43,536 nucleotides of DNA, taken from contig CAYXRN010000012.1 in NCBI GenBank assembly GCA_964467635.1, positions 1 through 43,536 of the forward strand. Reading direction: 5' to 3'. The position numbers were made by a program, and so were the translations under genes. Below, in pieces: positions 1 to 8,084 of this stretch. Origin of the DNA: FW021-bin31 sp964467635 (GTDB lineage: Bacteria > Bacteroidota > Bacteroidia > Chitinophagales > Chitinophagaceae). Every line of letters starts with the position of its first letter. Position 1 is the stretch's first letter. The notes beneath the pieces are model-generated. The model saw only the letters and a program-made list of their open reading frames with translations, did not search any database and had not been told where the DNA came from.

Positions 1-2
1 GG

Positions 3-1283
3 CTGATTGACACGGCCTTGGTTGGGGCTGTCGGCTACAAGCAATTGGCAGCGGTAGCCCTTGGAAGCAGTGTGATGAAGATTCCTTTTGTTTTTGGGAT
101 AGGCATCACTTTGTCTGTTTCACAGATGGTGTCTATGGCTCATGGCAGCAACGATAAGAAGTTAGCCAGCCATTATTTTTATAACGGGTTTTGGCTGTGC
201 GCTACCTTTGCCATTATTATCTCATTGGGACTAGAACTCGGGAAGGATATACTTTTCCATTTGGGACAGGATCCGGAAGTTGCCCGGCTGGGATTACCCT
301 ACCTCCGCTTAATGGGGTGGTCCGTATTGCCAATGATGTTATTTTTTGCACTCAAGCAGTTTACGGATGGGTTGCAATACACCCGAGTGGGCATGTTGTT
401 GTCTTTTATCGCATTGCCGCTGAATGCTTTTTTAAACTGGTTGCTGATTTTTGGAAACTGGGGATTTCCTCGACTAGAAATTGTCGGGGCGGGCTGGGGA
501 ACTTTGATTACACGCTTTTTGATTTTTGTTGCCCTTGGCATAGTTGTATTGCGCCACCCTATTTTTAAAAGATATGTTGCGCTCAGAAAACGTCAATGGT
601 ATTTCAGTAGAAGATCTTTTAAAGAATTGTTGTATATTGGATTTCCGAGCAGTCTGCAAATCTCAATGGAAGCGGGAGCTTTTGCTTTATCGGGTATATT
701 TATAGGCATGATTGACGCTGTTTCACTTGCTGCCCATCAGATAGCCCTCAGCTTAGCTTCACTCACCTTCATGGTTTCCATGGGGCTTTCGCAGGCCGGC
801 TCTATCCGTACGAGCAATGCTTATGGAGGAAATAATTGGCCTAAAATTGTATTGATTGGGAAAAGCACATTGCTTACAGCGCTTTGTTATGGCACGGCCT
901 GTGCGGTTGTGTTTATTGTCTTCAGGTACCAGCTTCCGTACTTTTTTAATGACAATCAAGCAGTGGTATCCGTAGCGGCCTGGTTGCTTTTATTTGCGGC
1001 GGTATTTCAGATATCAGATAGTATTCAGGCGATAAGTGCAGGATTGCTAAGGGGAATTAAAGACATGAGAACGCCTACTTTTTTTATTGGAGTCTCTTAT
1101 TGGATTATCGGTATACCGATTGGATGCTTGCTCACGTTTTATTATGATGTCGGAGCAGCCGGTATCTGGATAGGGCTTATTTTGGGATTGACTGCTTCGG
1201 CTTTATTTTTAAGTATACGTTTCCTGAAAATGAGCAGGCTGTCTAGGAAGGAAGTGAACAAAGTGAGGAAGGTCAAAATTTAG
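3..1283 (+). CDS. MATE family efflux transporter, 5' end missing
   Basis: The frame is open from the window edge, so the N-terminus lies outside. The first visible residues (LIDTALVG...) match the end of transmembrane helix 1 in MATE proteins, so roughly 30 residues are missing. About 426 residues remain, close to the usual 440-460, and form the expected series of hydrophobic helices. MATE proteins expel drugs and metabolites across the inner membrane using H+ or Na+ gradients. Substrate cannot be read from the sequence. A TTG at 18 is only an internal Leu codon. The stop overlaps the end of the convergent PorP gene by 11 bp, so there is no room for a terminator between them. Confidence 0.88.
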   Translation: MIDTALVGAVGYKQLAAVALGSSVMKIPFVFGIGITLSVSQMVSMAHGSNDKKLASHYFYNGFWLCATFAIIISLGLELGKDILFHLGQDPEVARLGLPYLRLMGWSVLPMMLFFALKQFTDGLQYTRVGMLLSFIALPLNAFLNWLLIFGNWGFPRLEIVGAGWGTLITRFLIFVALGIVVLRHPIFKRYVALRKRQWYFSRRSFKELLYIGFPSSLQISMEAGAFALSGIFIGMIDAVSLAAHQIALSLASLTFMVSMGLSQAGSIRTSNAYGGNNWPKIVLIGKSTLLTALCYGTACAVVFIVFRYQLPYFFNDNQAVVSVAAWLLLFAAVFQISDSIQAISAGLLRGIKDMRTPTFFIGVSYWIIGIPIGCLLTFYYDVGAAGIWIGLILGLTASALFLSIRFLKMSRLSRKEVNKVRKVKI

Positions 1284-2292
1284 GACAATTAATACTCTTG
1301 GTGTTGTCTTTTTGAAATACATAAATCAATGACAACTCTGTGCCTCCCCGATAATTTGAGGCGGTATGGAGACTGGACACATTGATGTCATAACTCAGTC
1401 CGATGTGCAATGTCTTTAATTCTAATCCAACATAAGGGTTTATTGCATCATTTAGCCGGTACCAGCTTCCAATATAAAAAAGGCTGGCATCCATCGGGTT
1501 GTTATTGATTACAAACCCTACTGCTCCTCCGGCCGCTAATTCACTGGCCTTGGCCTGTTGCATATACAATCCGCTCAGGTAAATACGCGTCTTTGGAGTA
1601 GGCGCCCATCCGCCCCCGCTCTGAATAGTCCACCTGCTTTTTAAGGTGGCTTCCTTGCTGGCTAGAAAGGACTGGTCGGGTTCATTTGCATGGTAATAAG
1701 AGGCGCCAAAGTAAAGATTCCCAAAAGTCCCGAGGCTGGCGTTGTAGAGAATACCAACGTTGATATCAGGATAAGATACGGAACTCCTGGCGAAGTATTC
1801 ACCATTTGGCATAGTCGGATCAAAGCCAAGGTTAGTCAATTGGTTTTCAAAAACGAGCTTTGAAAAGTCGAGTCTTTTTTGTACAAAAGCCACTTGAACT
1901 CCTACGGCCAGGCTTTGTAGCCCTTCGCGGTCCAAACCTTTGTGATAAGCGGTAGAAAAGCCAAAATAAGTGGTTTTTAATCCCCCTCCCGCTTGCCGGT
2001 CATAGAGGGCGAGCCCACCGACGCCCCACCTGTCGTTATAAGGGATGGCGTTTTTTAATATGCCAAAATCAGCAGATACTGTCCCGGTAACATAAGGTAT
2101 GGCCACGCTGGACCACTGGTTTCTGTAGTTTGCCGCAACCCGGGCTTCTCCAGAAAACAAACCGGTGAATCCCGGATTTAACGTCAGTGGCGACGCAAAA
2201 AATTGGGTGAAATGCGGATCCTGCGCTTTGGAGGGGAACCGCCAGAGTATCAAGGGTAACAAAAGTAAAAAAGGTAAAGCTCTTCTTGTCAT
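1273..2292 (-). CDS. PorP/SprF family type IX secretion system membrane protein
   Basis: 339 residues with an N-terminal signal peptide ending near AQ at residue 24. It is followed by the typical PorP/SprF opening (QDPHFTQFFASPLTLNPGFTG) and a pattern of alternating beta strands. The family forms 14-stranded outer-membrane barrels linked to type IX secretion or to export and anchoring of gliding adhesins. Family members usually sit beside a large adhesin or PKD-domain gene, but none is present here: the neighbours are a convergent MATE gene and a divergent epimerase. It therefore looks like a solitary paralogue rather than the core porP. Family assignment is firm; the specific cargo is unknown. 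Confidence 0.85.
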   Translation of the reverse strand: MTRRALPFLLLLPLILWRFPSKAQDPHFTQFFASPLTLNPGFTGLFSGEARVAANYRNQWSSVAIPYVTGTVSADFGILKNAIPYNDRWGVGGLALYDRQAGGGLKTTYFGFSTAYHKGLDREGLQSLAVGVQVAFVQKRLDFSKLVFENQLTNLGFDPTMPNGEYFARSSVSYPDINVGILYNASLGTFGNLYFGASYYHANEPDQSFLASKEATLKSRWTIQSGGGWAPTPKTRIYLSGLYMQQAKASELAAGGAVGFVINNNPMDASLFYIGSWYRLNDAINPYVGLELKTLHIGLSYDINVSSLHTASNYRGGTELSLIYVFQKDNTKSINCPKF

Positions 2293-2385
2293 ACAACATC
2301 CACTTGTTTAATTTCTAAAACCTTCCGCGGAAAAAGTACAAAATTTTAGTAAACTTACGCTTTTATTTGTAAAATCAACTTCCCC

Positions 2386-3429
2386 ATGCCTGATATTGCG
2401 CTTTACCCCTATGAATTGCCTTTTAAACATCCATTTAAGATTTCTCGAAAGTCAAAGGCTGTACAGCCTTTGTTAGTAGTAAGGTTAACGGATGGAGCAG
2501 ATTATGGGCTCGGCGAAACAGCAGACAACGGGTATTACCGGATGACGATACCCCGTTTAATCAATGACTTGGAAGGCATACGCCCATTACTTAAAAAAAC
2601 TGCTTTTGTGCATCCTGAGGAACTGTGGCAATTATTGCATCTCCCTTTAAAAGACAATCCTTTTGCCCTATGTGCAGTCGACCAGGCGGCCTGGGATCTG
2701 TATGCTAAAAAACGGGGAAAAAAGTTATACGAGGTCTGGGGACTGTCAATTGATAACAATCCGTTGACAGATTATACCATTGGCATAGATACTATTGCGC
2801 ATATGGTGAAAAAGATGAAAGAATTCCCTTGGCCGGTTTATAAAATTAAGTTAGGAACCTCTGAGGATATAGCCATTGTCAAAGCATTACGACAAGAAAC
2901 TGATGCCGTTTTAAGAGTTGATGCCAATTGTGCTTGGAAGTTGAAAGAAACCATTGACAATGCTCGTGCCTTGAAAGTGTTGGGGGTAGAGTTTATTGAA
3001 CAGCCCATGGCTGCTCCGGAAAATGATCCTGCAGGCTGGCGGGAGTTGAAAACTGCCTTTCAGCACTCCGTCCTTCCGCTTATTGCGGATGAAAGTTGCA
3101 TAGCTGAATCTGATGTAGAAAGATGTTATGGTTATTTTCATGGAATCAATATTAAGCTGACCAAGTGCGGAGGATTAACCCCGGCATTAAGAATGATCCG
3201 TAAAGCCCGGCAGTTGGGCATGAAACTGATGATTGGCAGTATGAATGAGAGTACGGTAGGTTCTTCTGCCGCTGCTCATTTGCTGCCTTATCTGGACTAT
3301 GTAGATATGGATGGCCCGCTGCTGCTGGCAAAGGATACCGCCTCAGGAATTACTTACAAGAACGGTGAAATAATTTATGCCGACAGAGCAGGTGCCGGAG
3401 CGGAATTGTTGACGGCTTCCCGTCATTAA
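2386..3429 (+). CDS. Dipeptide epimerase (L-Ala-D/L-Glu epimerase type, enolase superfamily)
   Basis: 347 residues in the muconate-lactonizing subgroup of the enolase superfamily. Visible catalytic features are the K-x-K motif (KIK, 153-155), metal ligands D179, E205 and D235, the second catalytic lysine K257, and a C-terminal D-x-D (307-309) that in dipeptide epimerases binds the substrate amino terminus. The D-x-D motif favours dipeptide epimerase over o-succinylbenzoate synthase or muconate cycloisomerase. Likely role: epimerising L-Ala-D-Glu from murein peptides to L-Ala-L-Glu in the cytoplasm. Exact dipeptide specificity varies widely in this family. It is transcribed divergently from the PorP gene and convergently with the esterase. 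Confidence 0.85.
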   Translation: MPDIALYPYELPFKHPFKISRKSKAVQPLLVVRLTDGADYGLGETADNGYYRMTIPRLINDLEGIRPLLKKTAFVHPEELWQLLHLPLKDNPFALCAVDQAAWDLYAKKRGKKLYEVWGLSIDNNPLTDYTIGIDTIAHMVKKMKEFPWPVYKIKLGTSEDIAIVKALRQETDAVLRVDANCAWKLKETIDNARALKVLGVEFIEQPMAAPENDPAGWRELKTAFQHSVLPLIADESCIAESDVERCYGYFHGINIKLTKCGGLTPALRMIRKARQLGMKLMIGSMNESTVGSSAAAHLLPYLDYVDMDGPLLLAKDTASGITYKNGEIIYADRAGAGAELLTASRH

Positions 3430-3501
3430 TTTTTGATCGGTTTACCATGTGCATGCTTCGTTAATGCCAAGTGGCCGCTAATAGCCGGTAAGCTACCGTG
3501 G

Positions 3502-4317
3502 TTAAGGATAAAAAAACTTTCTGAAAAAGAGCATTTCATAGGCGATGGCATTGCGCCAATAACCCCACGTATGTCCACCCGGTCTTTCCGTGTAATCATG
3601 CTTAATCCCCATACCGAGCAATTTTTGGTGCAGGGCGCGGTTTACCTTTAGGAAAAAATCGCTGGTACCAATATCCAGAGCAATCTTTAAAGTCCCGTTT
3701 TTGAGGCCGTCTACTAAATTAATGACGGTATTTTTTTCCCAGTTTTCTCGGTGGGTTTTTATATCACCCAGCTGTTTTTTTATCCCCCATTTATCTGGAA
3801 ATGGACGGATATCCACCCCTCCGCTGATAGAAACTACAGCGCCATATAAATTGGGATGTCGTAGGGCCAGGTACATGGCACCATGACCTCCCATGCTTAA
3901 CCCGCATATGGCACGATGCTGTTTATTGGGCAGGGTCCTGTACATAGAATCGATAGTAGGAATTAAAATTTTAGTCATAAAAGATTCATAACGGACACTG
4001 CTGTCGATCGGACTGTCAAAATACCAACTGCCATAACCTCCGTCGGGACAAACGACAATCATTCTGAACTCATCTACATAATCCTTCAGCCTAGGAACGC
4101 GGGTGATCCAGTCCAGGTAATTTCCGCTATAGCCGTGTAATAAATATAAAACCGGATACGGCGTTTGGGATGCATCATACTGATCTGGTACCACCACTAC
4201 ACATGGCACTTCCTTGTGCATGGCCGGGCTATATATCTGCAAAGTATCTACACGTCCGCAGTAGCCGTTTAAGTAAGAAACCGCGATAAGAAGCAGCAAG
4301 AAGAAGAACTTTTTCAT
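3502..4317 (-). CDS. Secreted alpha/beta-hydrolase esterase (esterase D / antigen 85-like)
   Basis: 271 residues with an N-terminal hydrophobic signal peptide (about 1-20). The fold is shown by the oxyanion-region LLHGYSG (59-65), the nucleophile elbow GLSMGG with Ser141, a likely acid Asp220 in DIGTSDFF, and His249 in GGHTW. These belong to the putative-esterase family that includes esterase D, feruloyl/acetyl esterases and mycolyltransferase-like proteins. Likely a periplasmic or exported carboxylesterase acting on acyl or acetyl esters; the substrate is not readable. It is the third gene of a leftward series, 30 bp after the DUF2752 gene. Confidence 0.84.
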   Translation of the reverse strand: MKKFFFLLLLIAVSYLNGYCGRVDTLQIYSPAMHKEVPCVVVVPDQYDASQTPYPVLYLLHGYSGNYLDWITRVPRLKDYVDEFRMIVVCPDGGYGSWYFDSPIDSSVRYESFMTKILIPTIDSMYRTLPNKQHRAICGLSMGGHGAMYLALRHPNLYGAVVSISGGVDIRPFPDKWGIKKQLGDIKTHRENWEKNTVINLVDGLKNGTLKIALDIGTSDFFLKVNRALHQKLLGMGIKHDYTERPGGHTWGYWRNAIAYEMLFFRKFFYP

Positions 4318-4347
4318 AAATGTTTGTCTTTTGATAGTATGGAAAGA

Positions 4348-4761
4348 TCAGGGGGCCAGTTTATGGAAACCGGGGAGCGGCAAGTTACGGAATATCCAAA
4401 ATAATACAATAACTATCAGGGTACTGTTTATGAACCACGTTTTATAAAAGAGGTTTTGTATGATCTGTTTTTGGTAGAAAGTATTGAGCAACAAAATGAC
4501 TGCGGAATAGAGGATAAGGGGCAATGCCATACAGGCAAGCAAGTTATAGCTGGCAGCTTTGACGAGTTGGCCGTGAAGTATGGCGTGTATGGCACGTTGT
4601 GTACCGCATCCGGGGCAATATAAACCGGTGAGCGTATAAAAAGGGCATTGGGGGAATAAAGCATATTTCATTGGATCAACAAAAAAATATACGGGCAGCA
4701 ACAGCAGGGTTATGCTGCTTACTGCTATAGCCCTGAGCCGATTTGTATCTTTTACGGTCAA
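4348..4761 (-). CDS. DUF2752 family small membrane protein
   Basis: 137 residues with about three hydrophobic helices. The defining motif of DUF2752, a loop reading GLYCPGCGTQRA followed by a histidine (IHAILHG), is present, so this is a clear member. The CxxC pair could bind metal or form a disulfide, but no function is established for the family. It follows the CD225 gene by 6 bp and precedes the esterase by 30 bp, suggesting one mRNA. DUF2752 and CD225-type genes are often neighbours in Bacteroidota, which hints at a shared membrane task. Confidence 0.82.
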   Translation of the reverse strand: MTVKDTNRLRAIAVSSITLLLLPVYFFVDPMKYALFPQCPFYTLTGLYCPGCGTQRAIHAILHGQLVKAASYNLLACMALPLILYSAVILLLNTFYQKQIIQNLFYKTWFINSTLIVIVLFWIFRNLPLPGFHKLAP

Positions 4762-4767
4762 CAGTTG

Positions 4768-5067
4768 CTAATTACTAAAAAAAGGAATAGTAAATAAGCC
4801 TAATAGCATAAGCAAAAGGTAAATGACGTACACCGCGATACCTGCGAAGAATCCTATTTTGGTCCATTTGCCAGCGTCTTTAGAGGCCTGCAGAGCCCCC
4901 GCATGATCACCGGCTGCATGTTTGGAGCTGACTTGCGAAGCAAAAATAATTCCTACAATACCAAAAGGAAGACAACAAAAAAGCGTAACAAGAATAGATT
5001 CTACCAGCCAGTTTTTAGGAGGATGAAGGGGCGAATTTTCCGGTTGCGGCGTGATGGGTGATTCCAT
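4768..5067 (-). CDS. CD225/dispanin family membrane protein
   Basis: 99 residues. A short proline-rich N-terminus is followed by the dispanin signature: PKNWLVESILVTLFCCLP forms a re-entrant or first hydrophobic segment with a CC pair, then GIVGIIFASQVSSKHAAGD and a second helix near the C-terminus. Eukaryotic relatives are the interferon-induced transmembrane proteins; bacterial members have no settled role. This is the first gene of the leftward CD225, DUF2752, esterase series. Any promoter would lie in the gap to its right. Confidence 0.85.
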   Translation of the reverse strand: MESPITPQPENSPLHPPKNWLVESILVTLFCCLPFGIVGIIFASQVSSKHAAGDHAGALQASKDAGKWTKIGFFAGIAVYVIYLLLMLLGLFTIPFFSN

Positions 5068-5412
5068 TTAATTGATTTTTGTTGTAAACATATGGCTATT
5101 TTTTCTAGTATTCAAAAAAATATGCCTTTATTCTTCTTGGAGAGTAATCGAATCTTTACTTGCTTTAACTGTTTTGCTTCAGTTCAGTTTAAAAGATTAC
5201 CGCTGTTGATAATAGAAAAATGAGTCCTTGTGTGTCCGGCTATTGTTTATTCTGTTTTTTAGTTAGGTCCGGCACTGTGATAGGCCGACAGTGAAGCAGA
5301 GGCGGAAGAGCGCAGTAGCCATTATAAGCGGCTGTTATTGCTGGTGAGGAACGAATCTGCCGCGGCCATATCGATAGATCAGGGTGTATATGTTATTATC
5401 GATTAATAAGGT

Positions 5413-5429
5413 GATAATTATAAATTATC
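5413..5429. promoter_or_regulatory. Inverted repeat upstream of satD (possible operator)
   Basis: GATAATT (5413-5419) and AATTATC (5423-5429) form a perfect 7-bp inverted repeat with a 3-nt centre. It sits 34 bp before the satD start and shares the GTGATAnTT core with the stronger repeat at 5440, so the two may be related protein-binding sites. In such AT-rich DNA a repeat of this size could also be chance. Confidence 0.35.
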
Positions 5430-5439
5430 TATATATTTA

Positions 5440-5459
5440 GTGATATTTGGAAATATCAC
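5440..5459. promoter_or_regulatory. Perfect 9-bp inverted repeat at the satD start (candidate operator)
   Basis: GTGATATTT (5440-5448) and AAATATCAC (5451-5459) are perfect inverted copies separated by GG. The repeat ends 4 bp before the satD ATG at 5464. A third direct copy of the 9-mer lies inside the first codons (5468-5476). The arrangement suits a dimeric DNA-binding protein controlling this operon, possibly the SatD protein itself, which carries a C-terminal helix-turn-helix. As RNA it could instead form a hairpin that hides the start codon. Confidence 0.5.
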
Positions 5460-5463
5460 CTAA

Positions 5464-6126
5464 ATGAGTGATATTTGTGAAATGATTGCCGTTATTAAAG
5501 GAGATATTATTCATTCCAGGGCGACTAAAGATCCCGAAAAATGGCTGCAGCCGCTCAAGCATGTGCTGAAGCACTGGGGGAAAACAACCAAGAGATGGGA
5601 CATGGCCTGGGGAGACGCTTTCCAATTGGAACTGACCGATCCTTTGGACGCGCTAAAGGCGGCTTTCGATATTAAGGCTACATTGCGGAATATATCTCCT
5701 GCGAAAAAAAACCGGCAGAACAGTCCGGTGGATGTCCGTATGGCTATTGGAATAGGAGAGAAGAAATATGCAGGAAGGAGCGTGTCGGAAAGCAATGGCC
5801 CGGCCTATATTTTTTCTGGAGAAAAATTTGAGACCCTCAAGAAGGAGAAGATTACGCTGGCCGTTCATTCTTCTTTTGTGCATTTTAATGAAGAAATGAA
5901 TTTGTTTTTAAAGCTCGGGATGCTTTTTATGGACCGGTGGACGATTTCTTCCGCAGAACTGGTTAAGATAGTTTTGGAGCAGCCTGGTATTACCCAGGAA
6001 GCTGCAGGCAAAATACTGGGCATACGGCAAAACTCTGTCAGCAAAAGATGGTCCAGAGCGAATATTGATGAAATGCAGGACATCGAGCGCATGTATCGAA
6101 AAAAATTAAAATTATTGCTTTTATGA
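5464..6126 (+). CDS. SatD family protein with C-terminal helix-turn-helix
   Basis: 220 residues, matching the SatD family named after a gene of the Streptococcus mutans secretion and acid tolerance locus. The N-terminal part has MIAVIKGDIIHSR with Asp14, then WGDAFQLEL with Asp51, then VRMAIGIG (91-98), then GPAYIFSGE (112-120). That order resembles the metal-binding and core strands of class III nucleotide-cyclase-like folds, but this is my inference, not a family annotation. Residues 175-199 look like a helix-turn-helix of the sigma-region-4 or winged type. There is no signal peptide. The stop overlaps the DUF3307 start as ATGA, so the two are translationally coupled. The biochemical activity is unknown. 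Confidence 0.82.
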   Translation: MSDICEMIAVIKGDIIHSRATKDPEKWLQPLKHVLKHWGKTTKRWDMAWGDAFQLELTDPLDALKAAFDIKATLRNISPAKKNRQNSPVDVRMAIGIGEKKYAGRSVSESNGPAYIFSGEKFETLKKEKITLAVHSSFVHFNEEMNLFLKLGMLFMDRWTISSAELVKIVLEQPGITQEAAGKILGIRQNSVSKRWSRANIDEMQDIERMYRKKLKLLLL

Positions 6127-6827
6127 TCGTACTGATCAAACTCATATTGGCCCATTTTGTAGGAGACTTTTTGCTACAGCCCAAAAGCTGGGTGCGAAAG
6201 AAGGAGCGGGAAAAAGCCGCGGCTCTTCCCTTATATTTCCATGTACTTATTCACGGTGCTCTGATTTTGCTTTTGTTGTGGAACTGGCGCTTCTGGCCAT
6301 TGGCTCTATGGGTGATTGTTATTCATTTTATCATTGACACAGTCAAATTATACTTTCAAAGTAAACACAAACCGCAGTGGTTTATCGCCGATCAGGTTTT
6401 GCATATTGTGGCATTATTTATCCTGTGGTACTTTTGGTTTCATCCTGAAATCCAGTTGATCCGTTTATGGCAATCCCCCCGGTTTTGGATATATTTAACG
6501 GCGATCTTGTTTCTAACCGTGGTTTCGGATATTATTATCAAAGTACTGTTGACCAACTGGGCCGGAAGAATTGCCGATGCACCGGACGCTGCTTTACCCA
6601 ATGCGGGTAAGTACATCGGTATACTTGAAAGGCTGTTTGTGTTTTTGTTCATTTTGATCGGACATTGGGAAGCGATTGGCTTTCTGCTTGCCGCCAAATC
6701 TGTTTTTCGGTTTAGTGACCTGAAAGAGGCTAAAAACAGAAAGCTTACGGAATATATATTAACAGGAACCTTACTAAGCTTTGGCATTGCGGTGGCGACT
6801 GGCGTATTGATTGTTTACACGGCCTAG
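6123..6827 (+). CDS. DUF3307 family polytopic membrane protein
   Basis: 234 residues with several hydrophobic helices. The N-terminus, LILAHFVGDFLLQPKSWVRKK, is characteristic of DUF3307: a conserved H-x3-D-x3-Q pattern at the start of helix 1. A second HFIIDTVKLYFQ segment around 63-75 repeats the H-x3-D idea and could bind metal. SatD and DUF3307 genes are frequently paired in Bacteroidota and Firmicutes, and here they overlap by 4 bp, suggesting the soluble SatD protein and this membrane protein act together. No function is established. Confidence 0.82.
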   Translation: MIVLIKLILAHFVGDFLLQPKSWVRKKEREKAAALPLYFHVLIHGALILLLLWNWRFWPLALWVIVIHFIIDTVKLYFQSKHKPQWFIADQVLHIVALFILWYFWFHPEIQLIRLWQSPRFWIYLTAILFLTVVSDIIIKVLLTNWAGRIADAPDAALPNAGKYIGILERLFVFLFILIGHWEAIGFLLAAKSVFRFSDLKEAKNRKLTEYILTGTLLSFGIAVATGVLIVYTA

Positions 6828-6920
6828 GAATTACCCCGATTTGAATAATAAGCTGTATATTTACACTATCAACCCTTGTCATTAATTGCTCTGCCTGTTT
6901 ACCATATTAAAAATACTTTT

Positions 6921-8036
6921 ATGAAGGCGATTGCTATTACTCCCGGACAAAAAAACGCATTTATAACCGAAAGACCGGAACCTCAAATACAGCATGCTGA
7001 TGAGATAAAACTGAAGATATTGCAGGTAGGGATTTGTGGAACAGACCGGGAGGAGGTGGAGGGGGGGAGAGCCGATCCCCCGCCGGGTCGTGACGAACTG
7101 GTTATAGGCCATGAAAATTTTGGCGTGGTGGTGGAAACCGGTCATGCGGTTACAAAGGTGAAGCGGGGGGATTACGCCATGTTTTCCGTAAGAAGGGATT
7201 GCGAGGTTTGTATCTGCGGCAGCCACAACGATATGTGTCCGAAGGGAGAGTATACGGAAAGAGGAATTAAGGGTCGGGATGGCTATCAGGCTGAATATGT
7301 GGTGGACCAGGAGCGGTACATTGTAAAAATACCCGATGCAATTAAAGATATAGGTGTATTGGCTGAGCCCATGTCGGTATCTGAAAAAGCGATCAATGAA
7401 TCTGTTCGTATTCAATGCGCACGCATCCCTGAGGCCAAAAAGGAAAACTGGCTGGAAGGGAAAAAGACGCTGGTGGCAGGGCTGGGACCTATTGGTCTGC
7501 TTGCAGCTTTTATTTTAAGATTAAGAGGCGCGGAGGTGTTGGGTTTGGATGTGGTAGATGAATCGACTTTACGTCCGGCCGTCCTGAAGGCTATCGGAGG
7601 CGATTATGTAGATGGGCGGAAGGTCAAGACTCTGGATCTGGACGACAAATACGGCCATATTGATTTAATTTTTGAGGCAACAGGCGTAGCTAAACTTGAA
7701 TTTAATCTGATCGATGCCTTGGGCATCAATGGTATTTATGTGTTAACGGGTATCCCGGCAGGAGACCGCCCGGTCAATATTCCGGGGGGAGAATTAATAC
7801 AGCAACTGGTGCTTAAAAACCAGGTCATACTGGGAAGTGTTAACGCAAGCATGGACGACTTTACAAGGGGCATTGAAGAATTGACGGAAGCCCATGAAAA
7901 ATATCCTGAAGAACTTGACAAGGTAGTGACCAACAGAATTCCCGTCGCTCATTTTGAGAAGGCTTTTGATGGACACAGTACAGATACAATAAAAACTGTG
8001 ATAGAGTGGGAAAAACCTGGCCAACAAAAGGCCTAG
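6921..8036 (+). CDS. Glucose 1-dehydrogenase-like zinc-dependent alcohol dehydrogenase
   Basis: 371 residues from the ATG at 6921. An in-frame start 45 bp earlier would add 15 unrelated residues before MKAIAITPG, the usual family start, so I reject it. It resembles archaeal-type glucose dehydrogenases of the medium-chain family: catalytic zinc ligands C39 (GICGTD), H64-E65 (IGHEN) and E149 (AEPMSV), a structural-zinc-like cluster C94, C97, C99 and C106, the YTERGIKG motif, and a Rossmann GLGPIG at 187-192. Expected reaction: D-glucose to gluconolactone with NAD(P)+. It faces a leftward LacI regulator and GH15 glucosidase, which supports a glucose-related role. Other aldoses are possible substrates. 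Confidence 0.8.
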   Translation: MKAIAITPGQKNAFITERPEPQIQHADEIKLKILQVGICGTDREEVEGGRADPPPGRDELVIGHENFGVVVETGHAVTKVKRGDYAMFSVRRDCEVCICGSHNDMCPKGEYTERGIKGRDGYQAEYVVDQERYIVKIPDAIKDIGVLAEPMSVSEKAINESVRIQCARIPEAKKENWLEGKKTLVAGLGPIGLLAAFILRLRGAEVLGLDVVDESTLRPAVLKAIGGDYVDGRKVKTLDLDDKYGHIDLIFEATGVAKLEFNLIDALGINGIYVLTGIPAGDRPVNIPGGELIQQLVLKNQVILGSVNASMDDFTRGIEELTEAHEKYPEELDKVVTNRIPVAHFEKAFDGHSTDTIKTVIEWEKPGQQKA

Positions 8037-8084
8037 AAATAGGCGTCACTCCTACATTCAGTTGGGCAATATTGCTTACTTGGT

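Larger units (their letters stand above)
5068..5463. other. 396-bp divergent intergenic region
   Basis: No credible gene is seen between the leftward CD225 gene and the rightward satD-like gene. It holds a small inverted repeat (CACTGT at 5273-5278, ACAGTG at 5288-5293) and, at the right end, the palindromes listed separately. The region from about 5400 on is very AT-rich. It presumably contains the promoters of both flanking units, but I could not place a good TAnnTTTG box with a partner. Confidence 0.6.

Noticed and set aside
18..20. TTG at 18 as the start of the MATE gene
   Set aside because: The frame is open to the window edge and the residues before it match the family, so the gene is simply truncated.
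6876..6920. Upstream start for the glucose-dehydrogenase-like gene
   Set aside because: It adds 15 residues with no family similarity; MKAIAITPG from 6921 is the conserved N-terminus.
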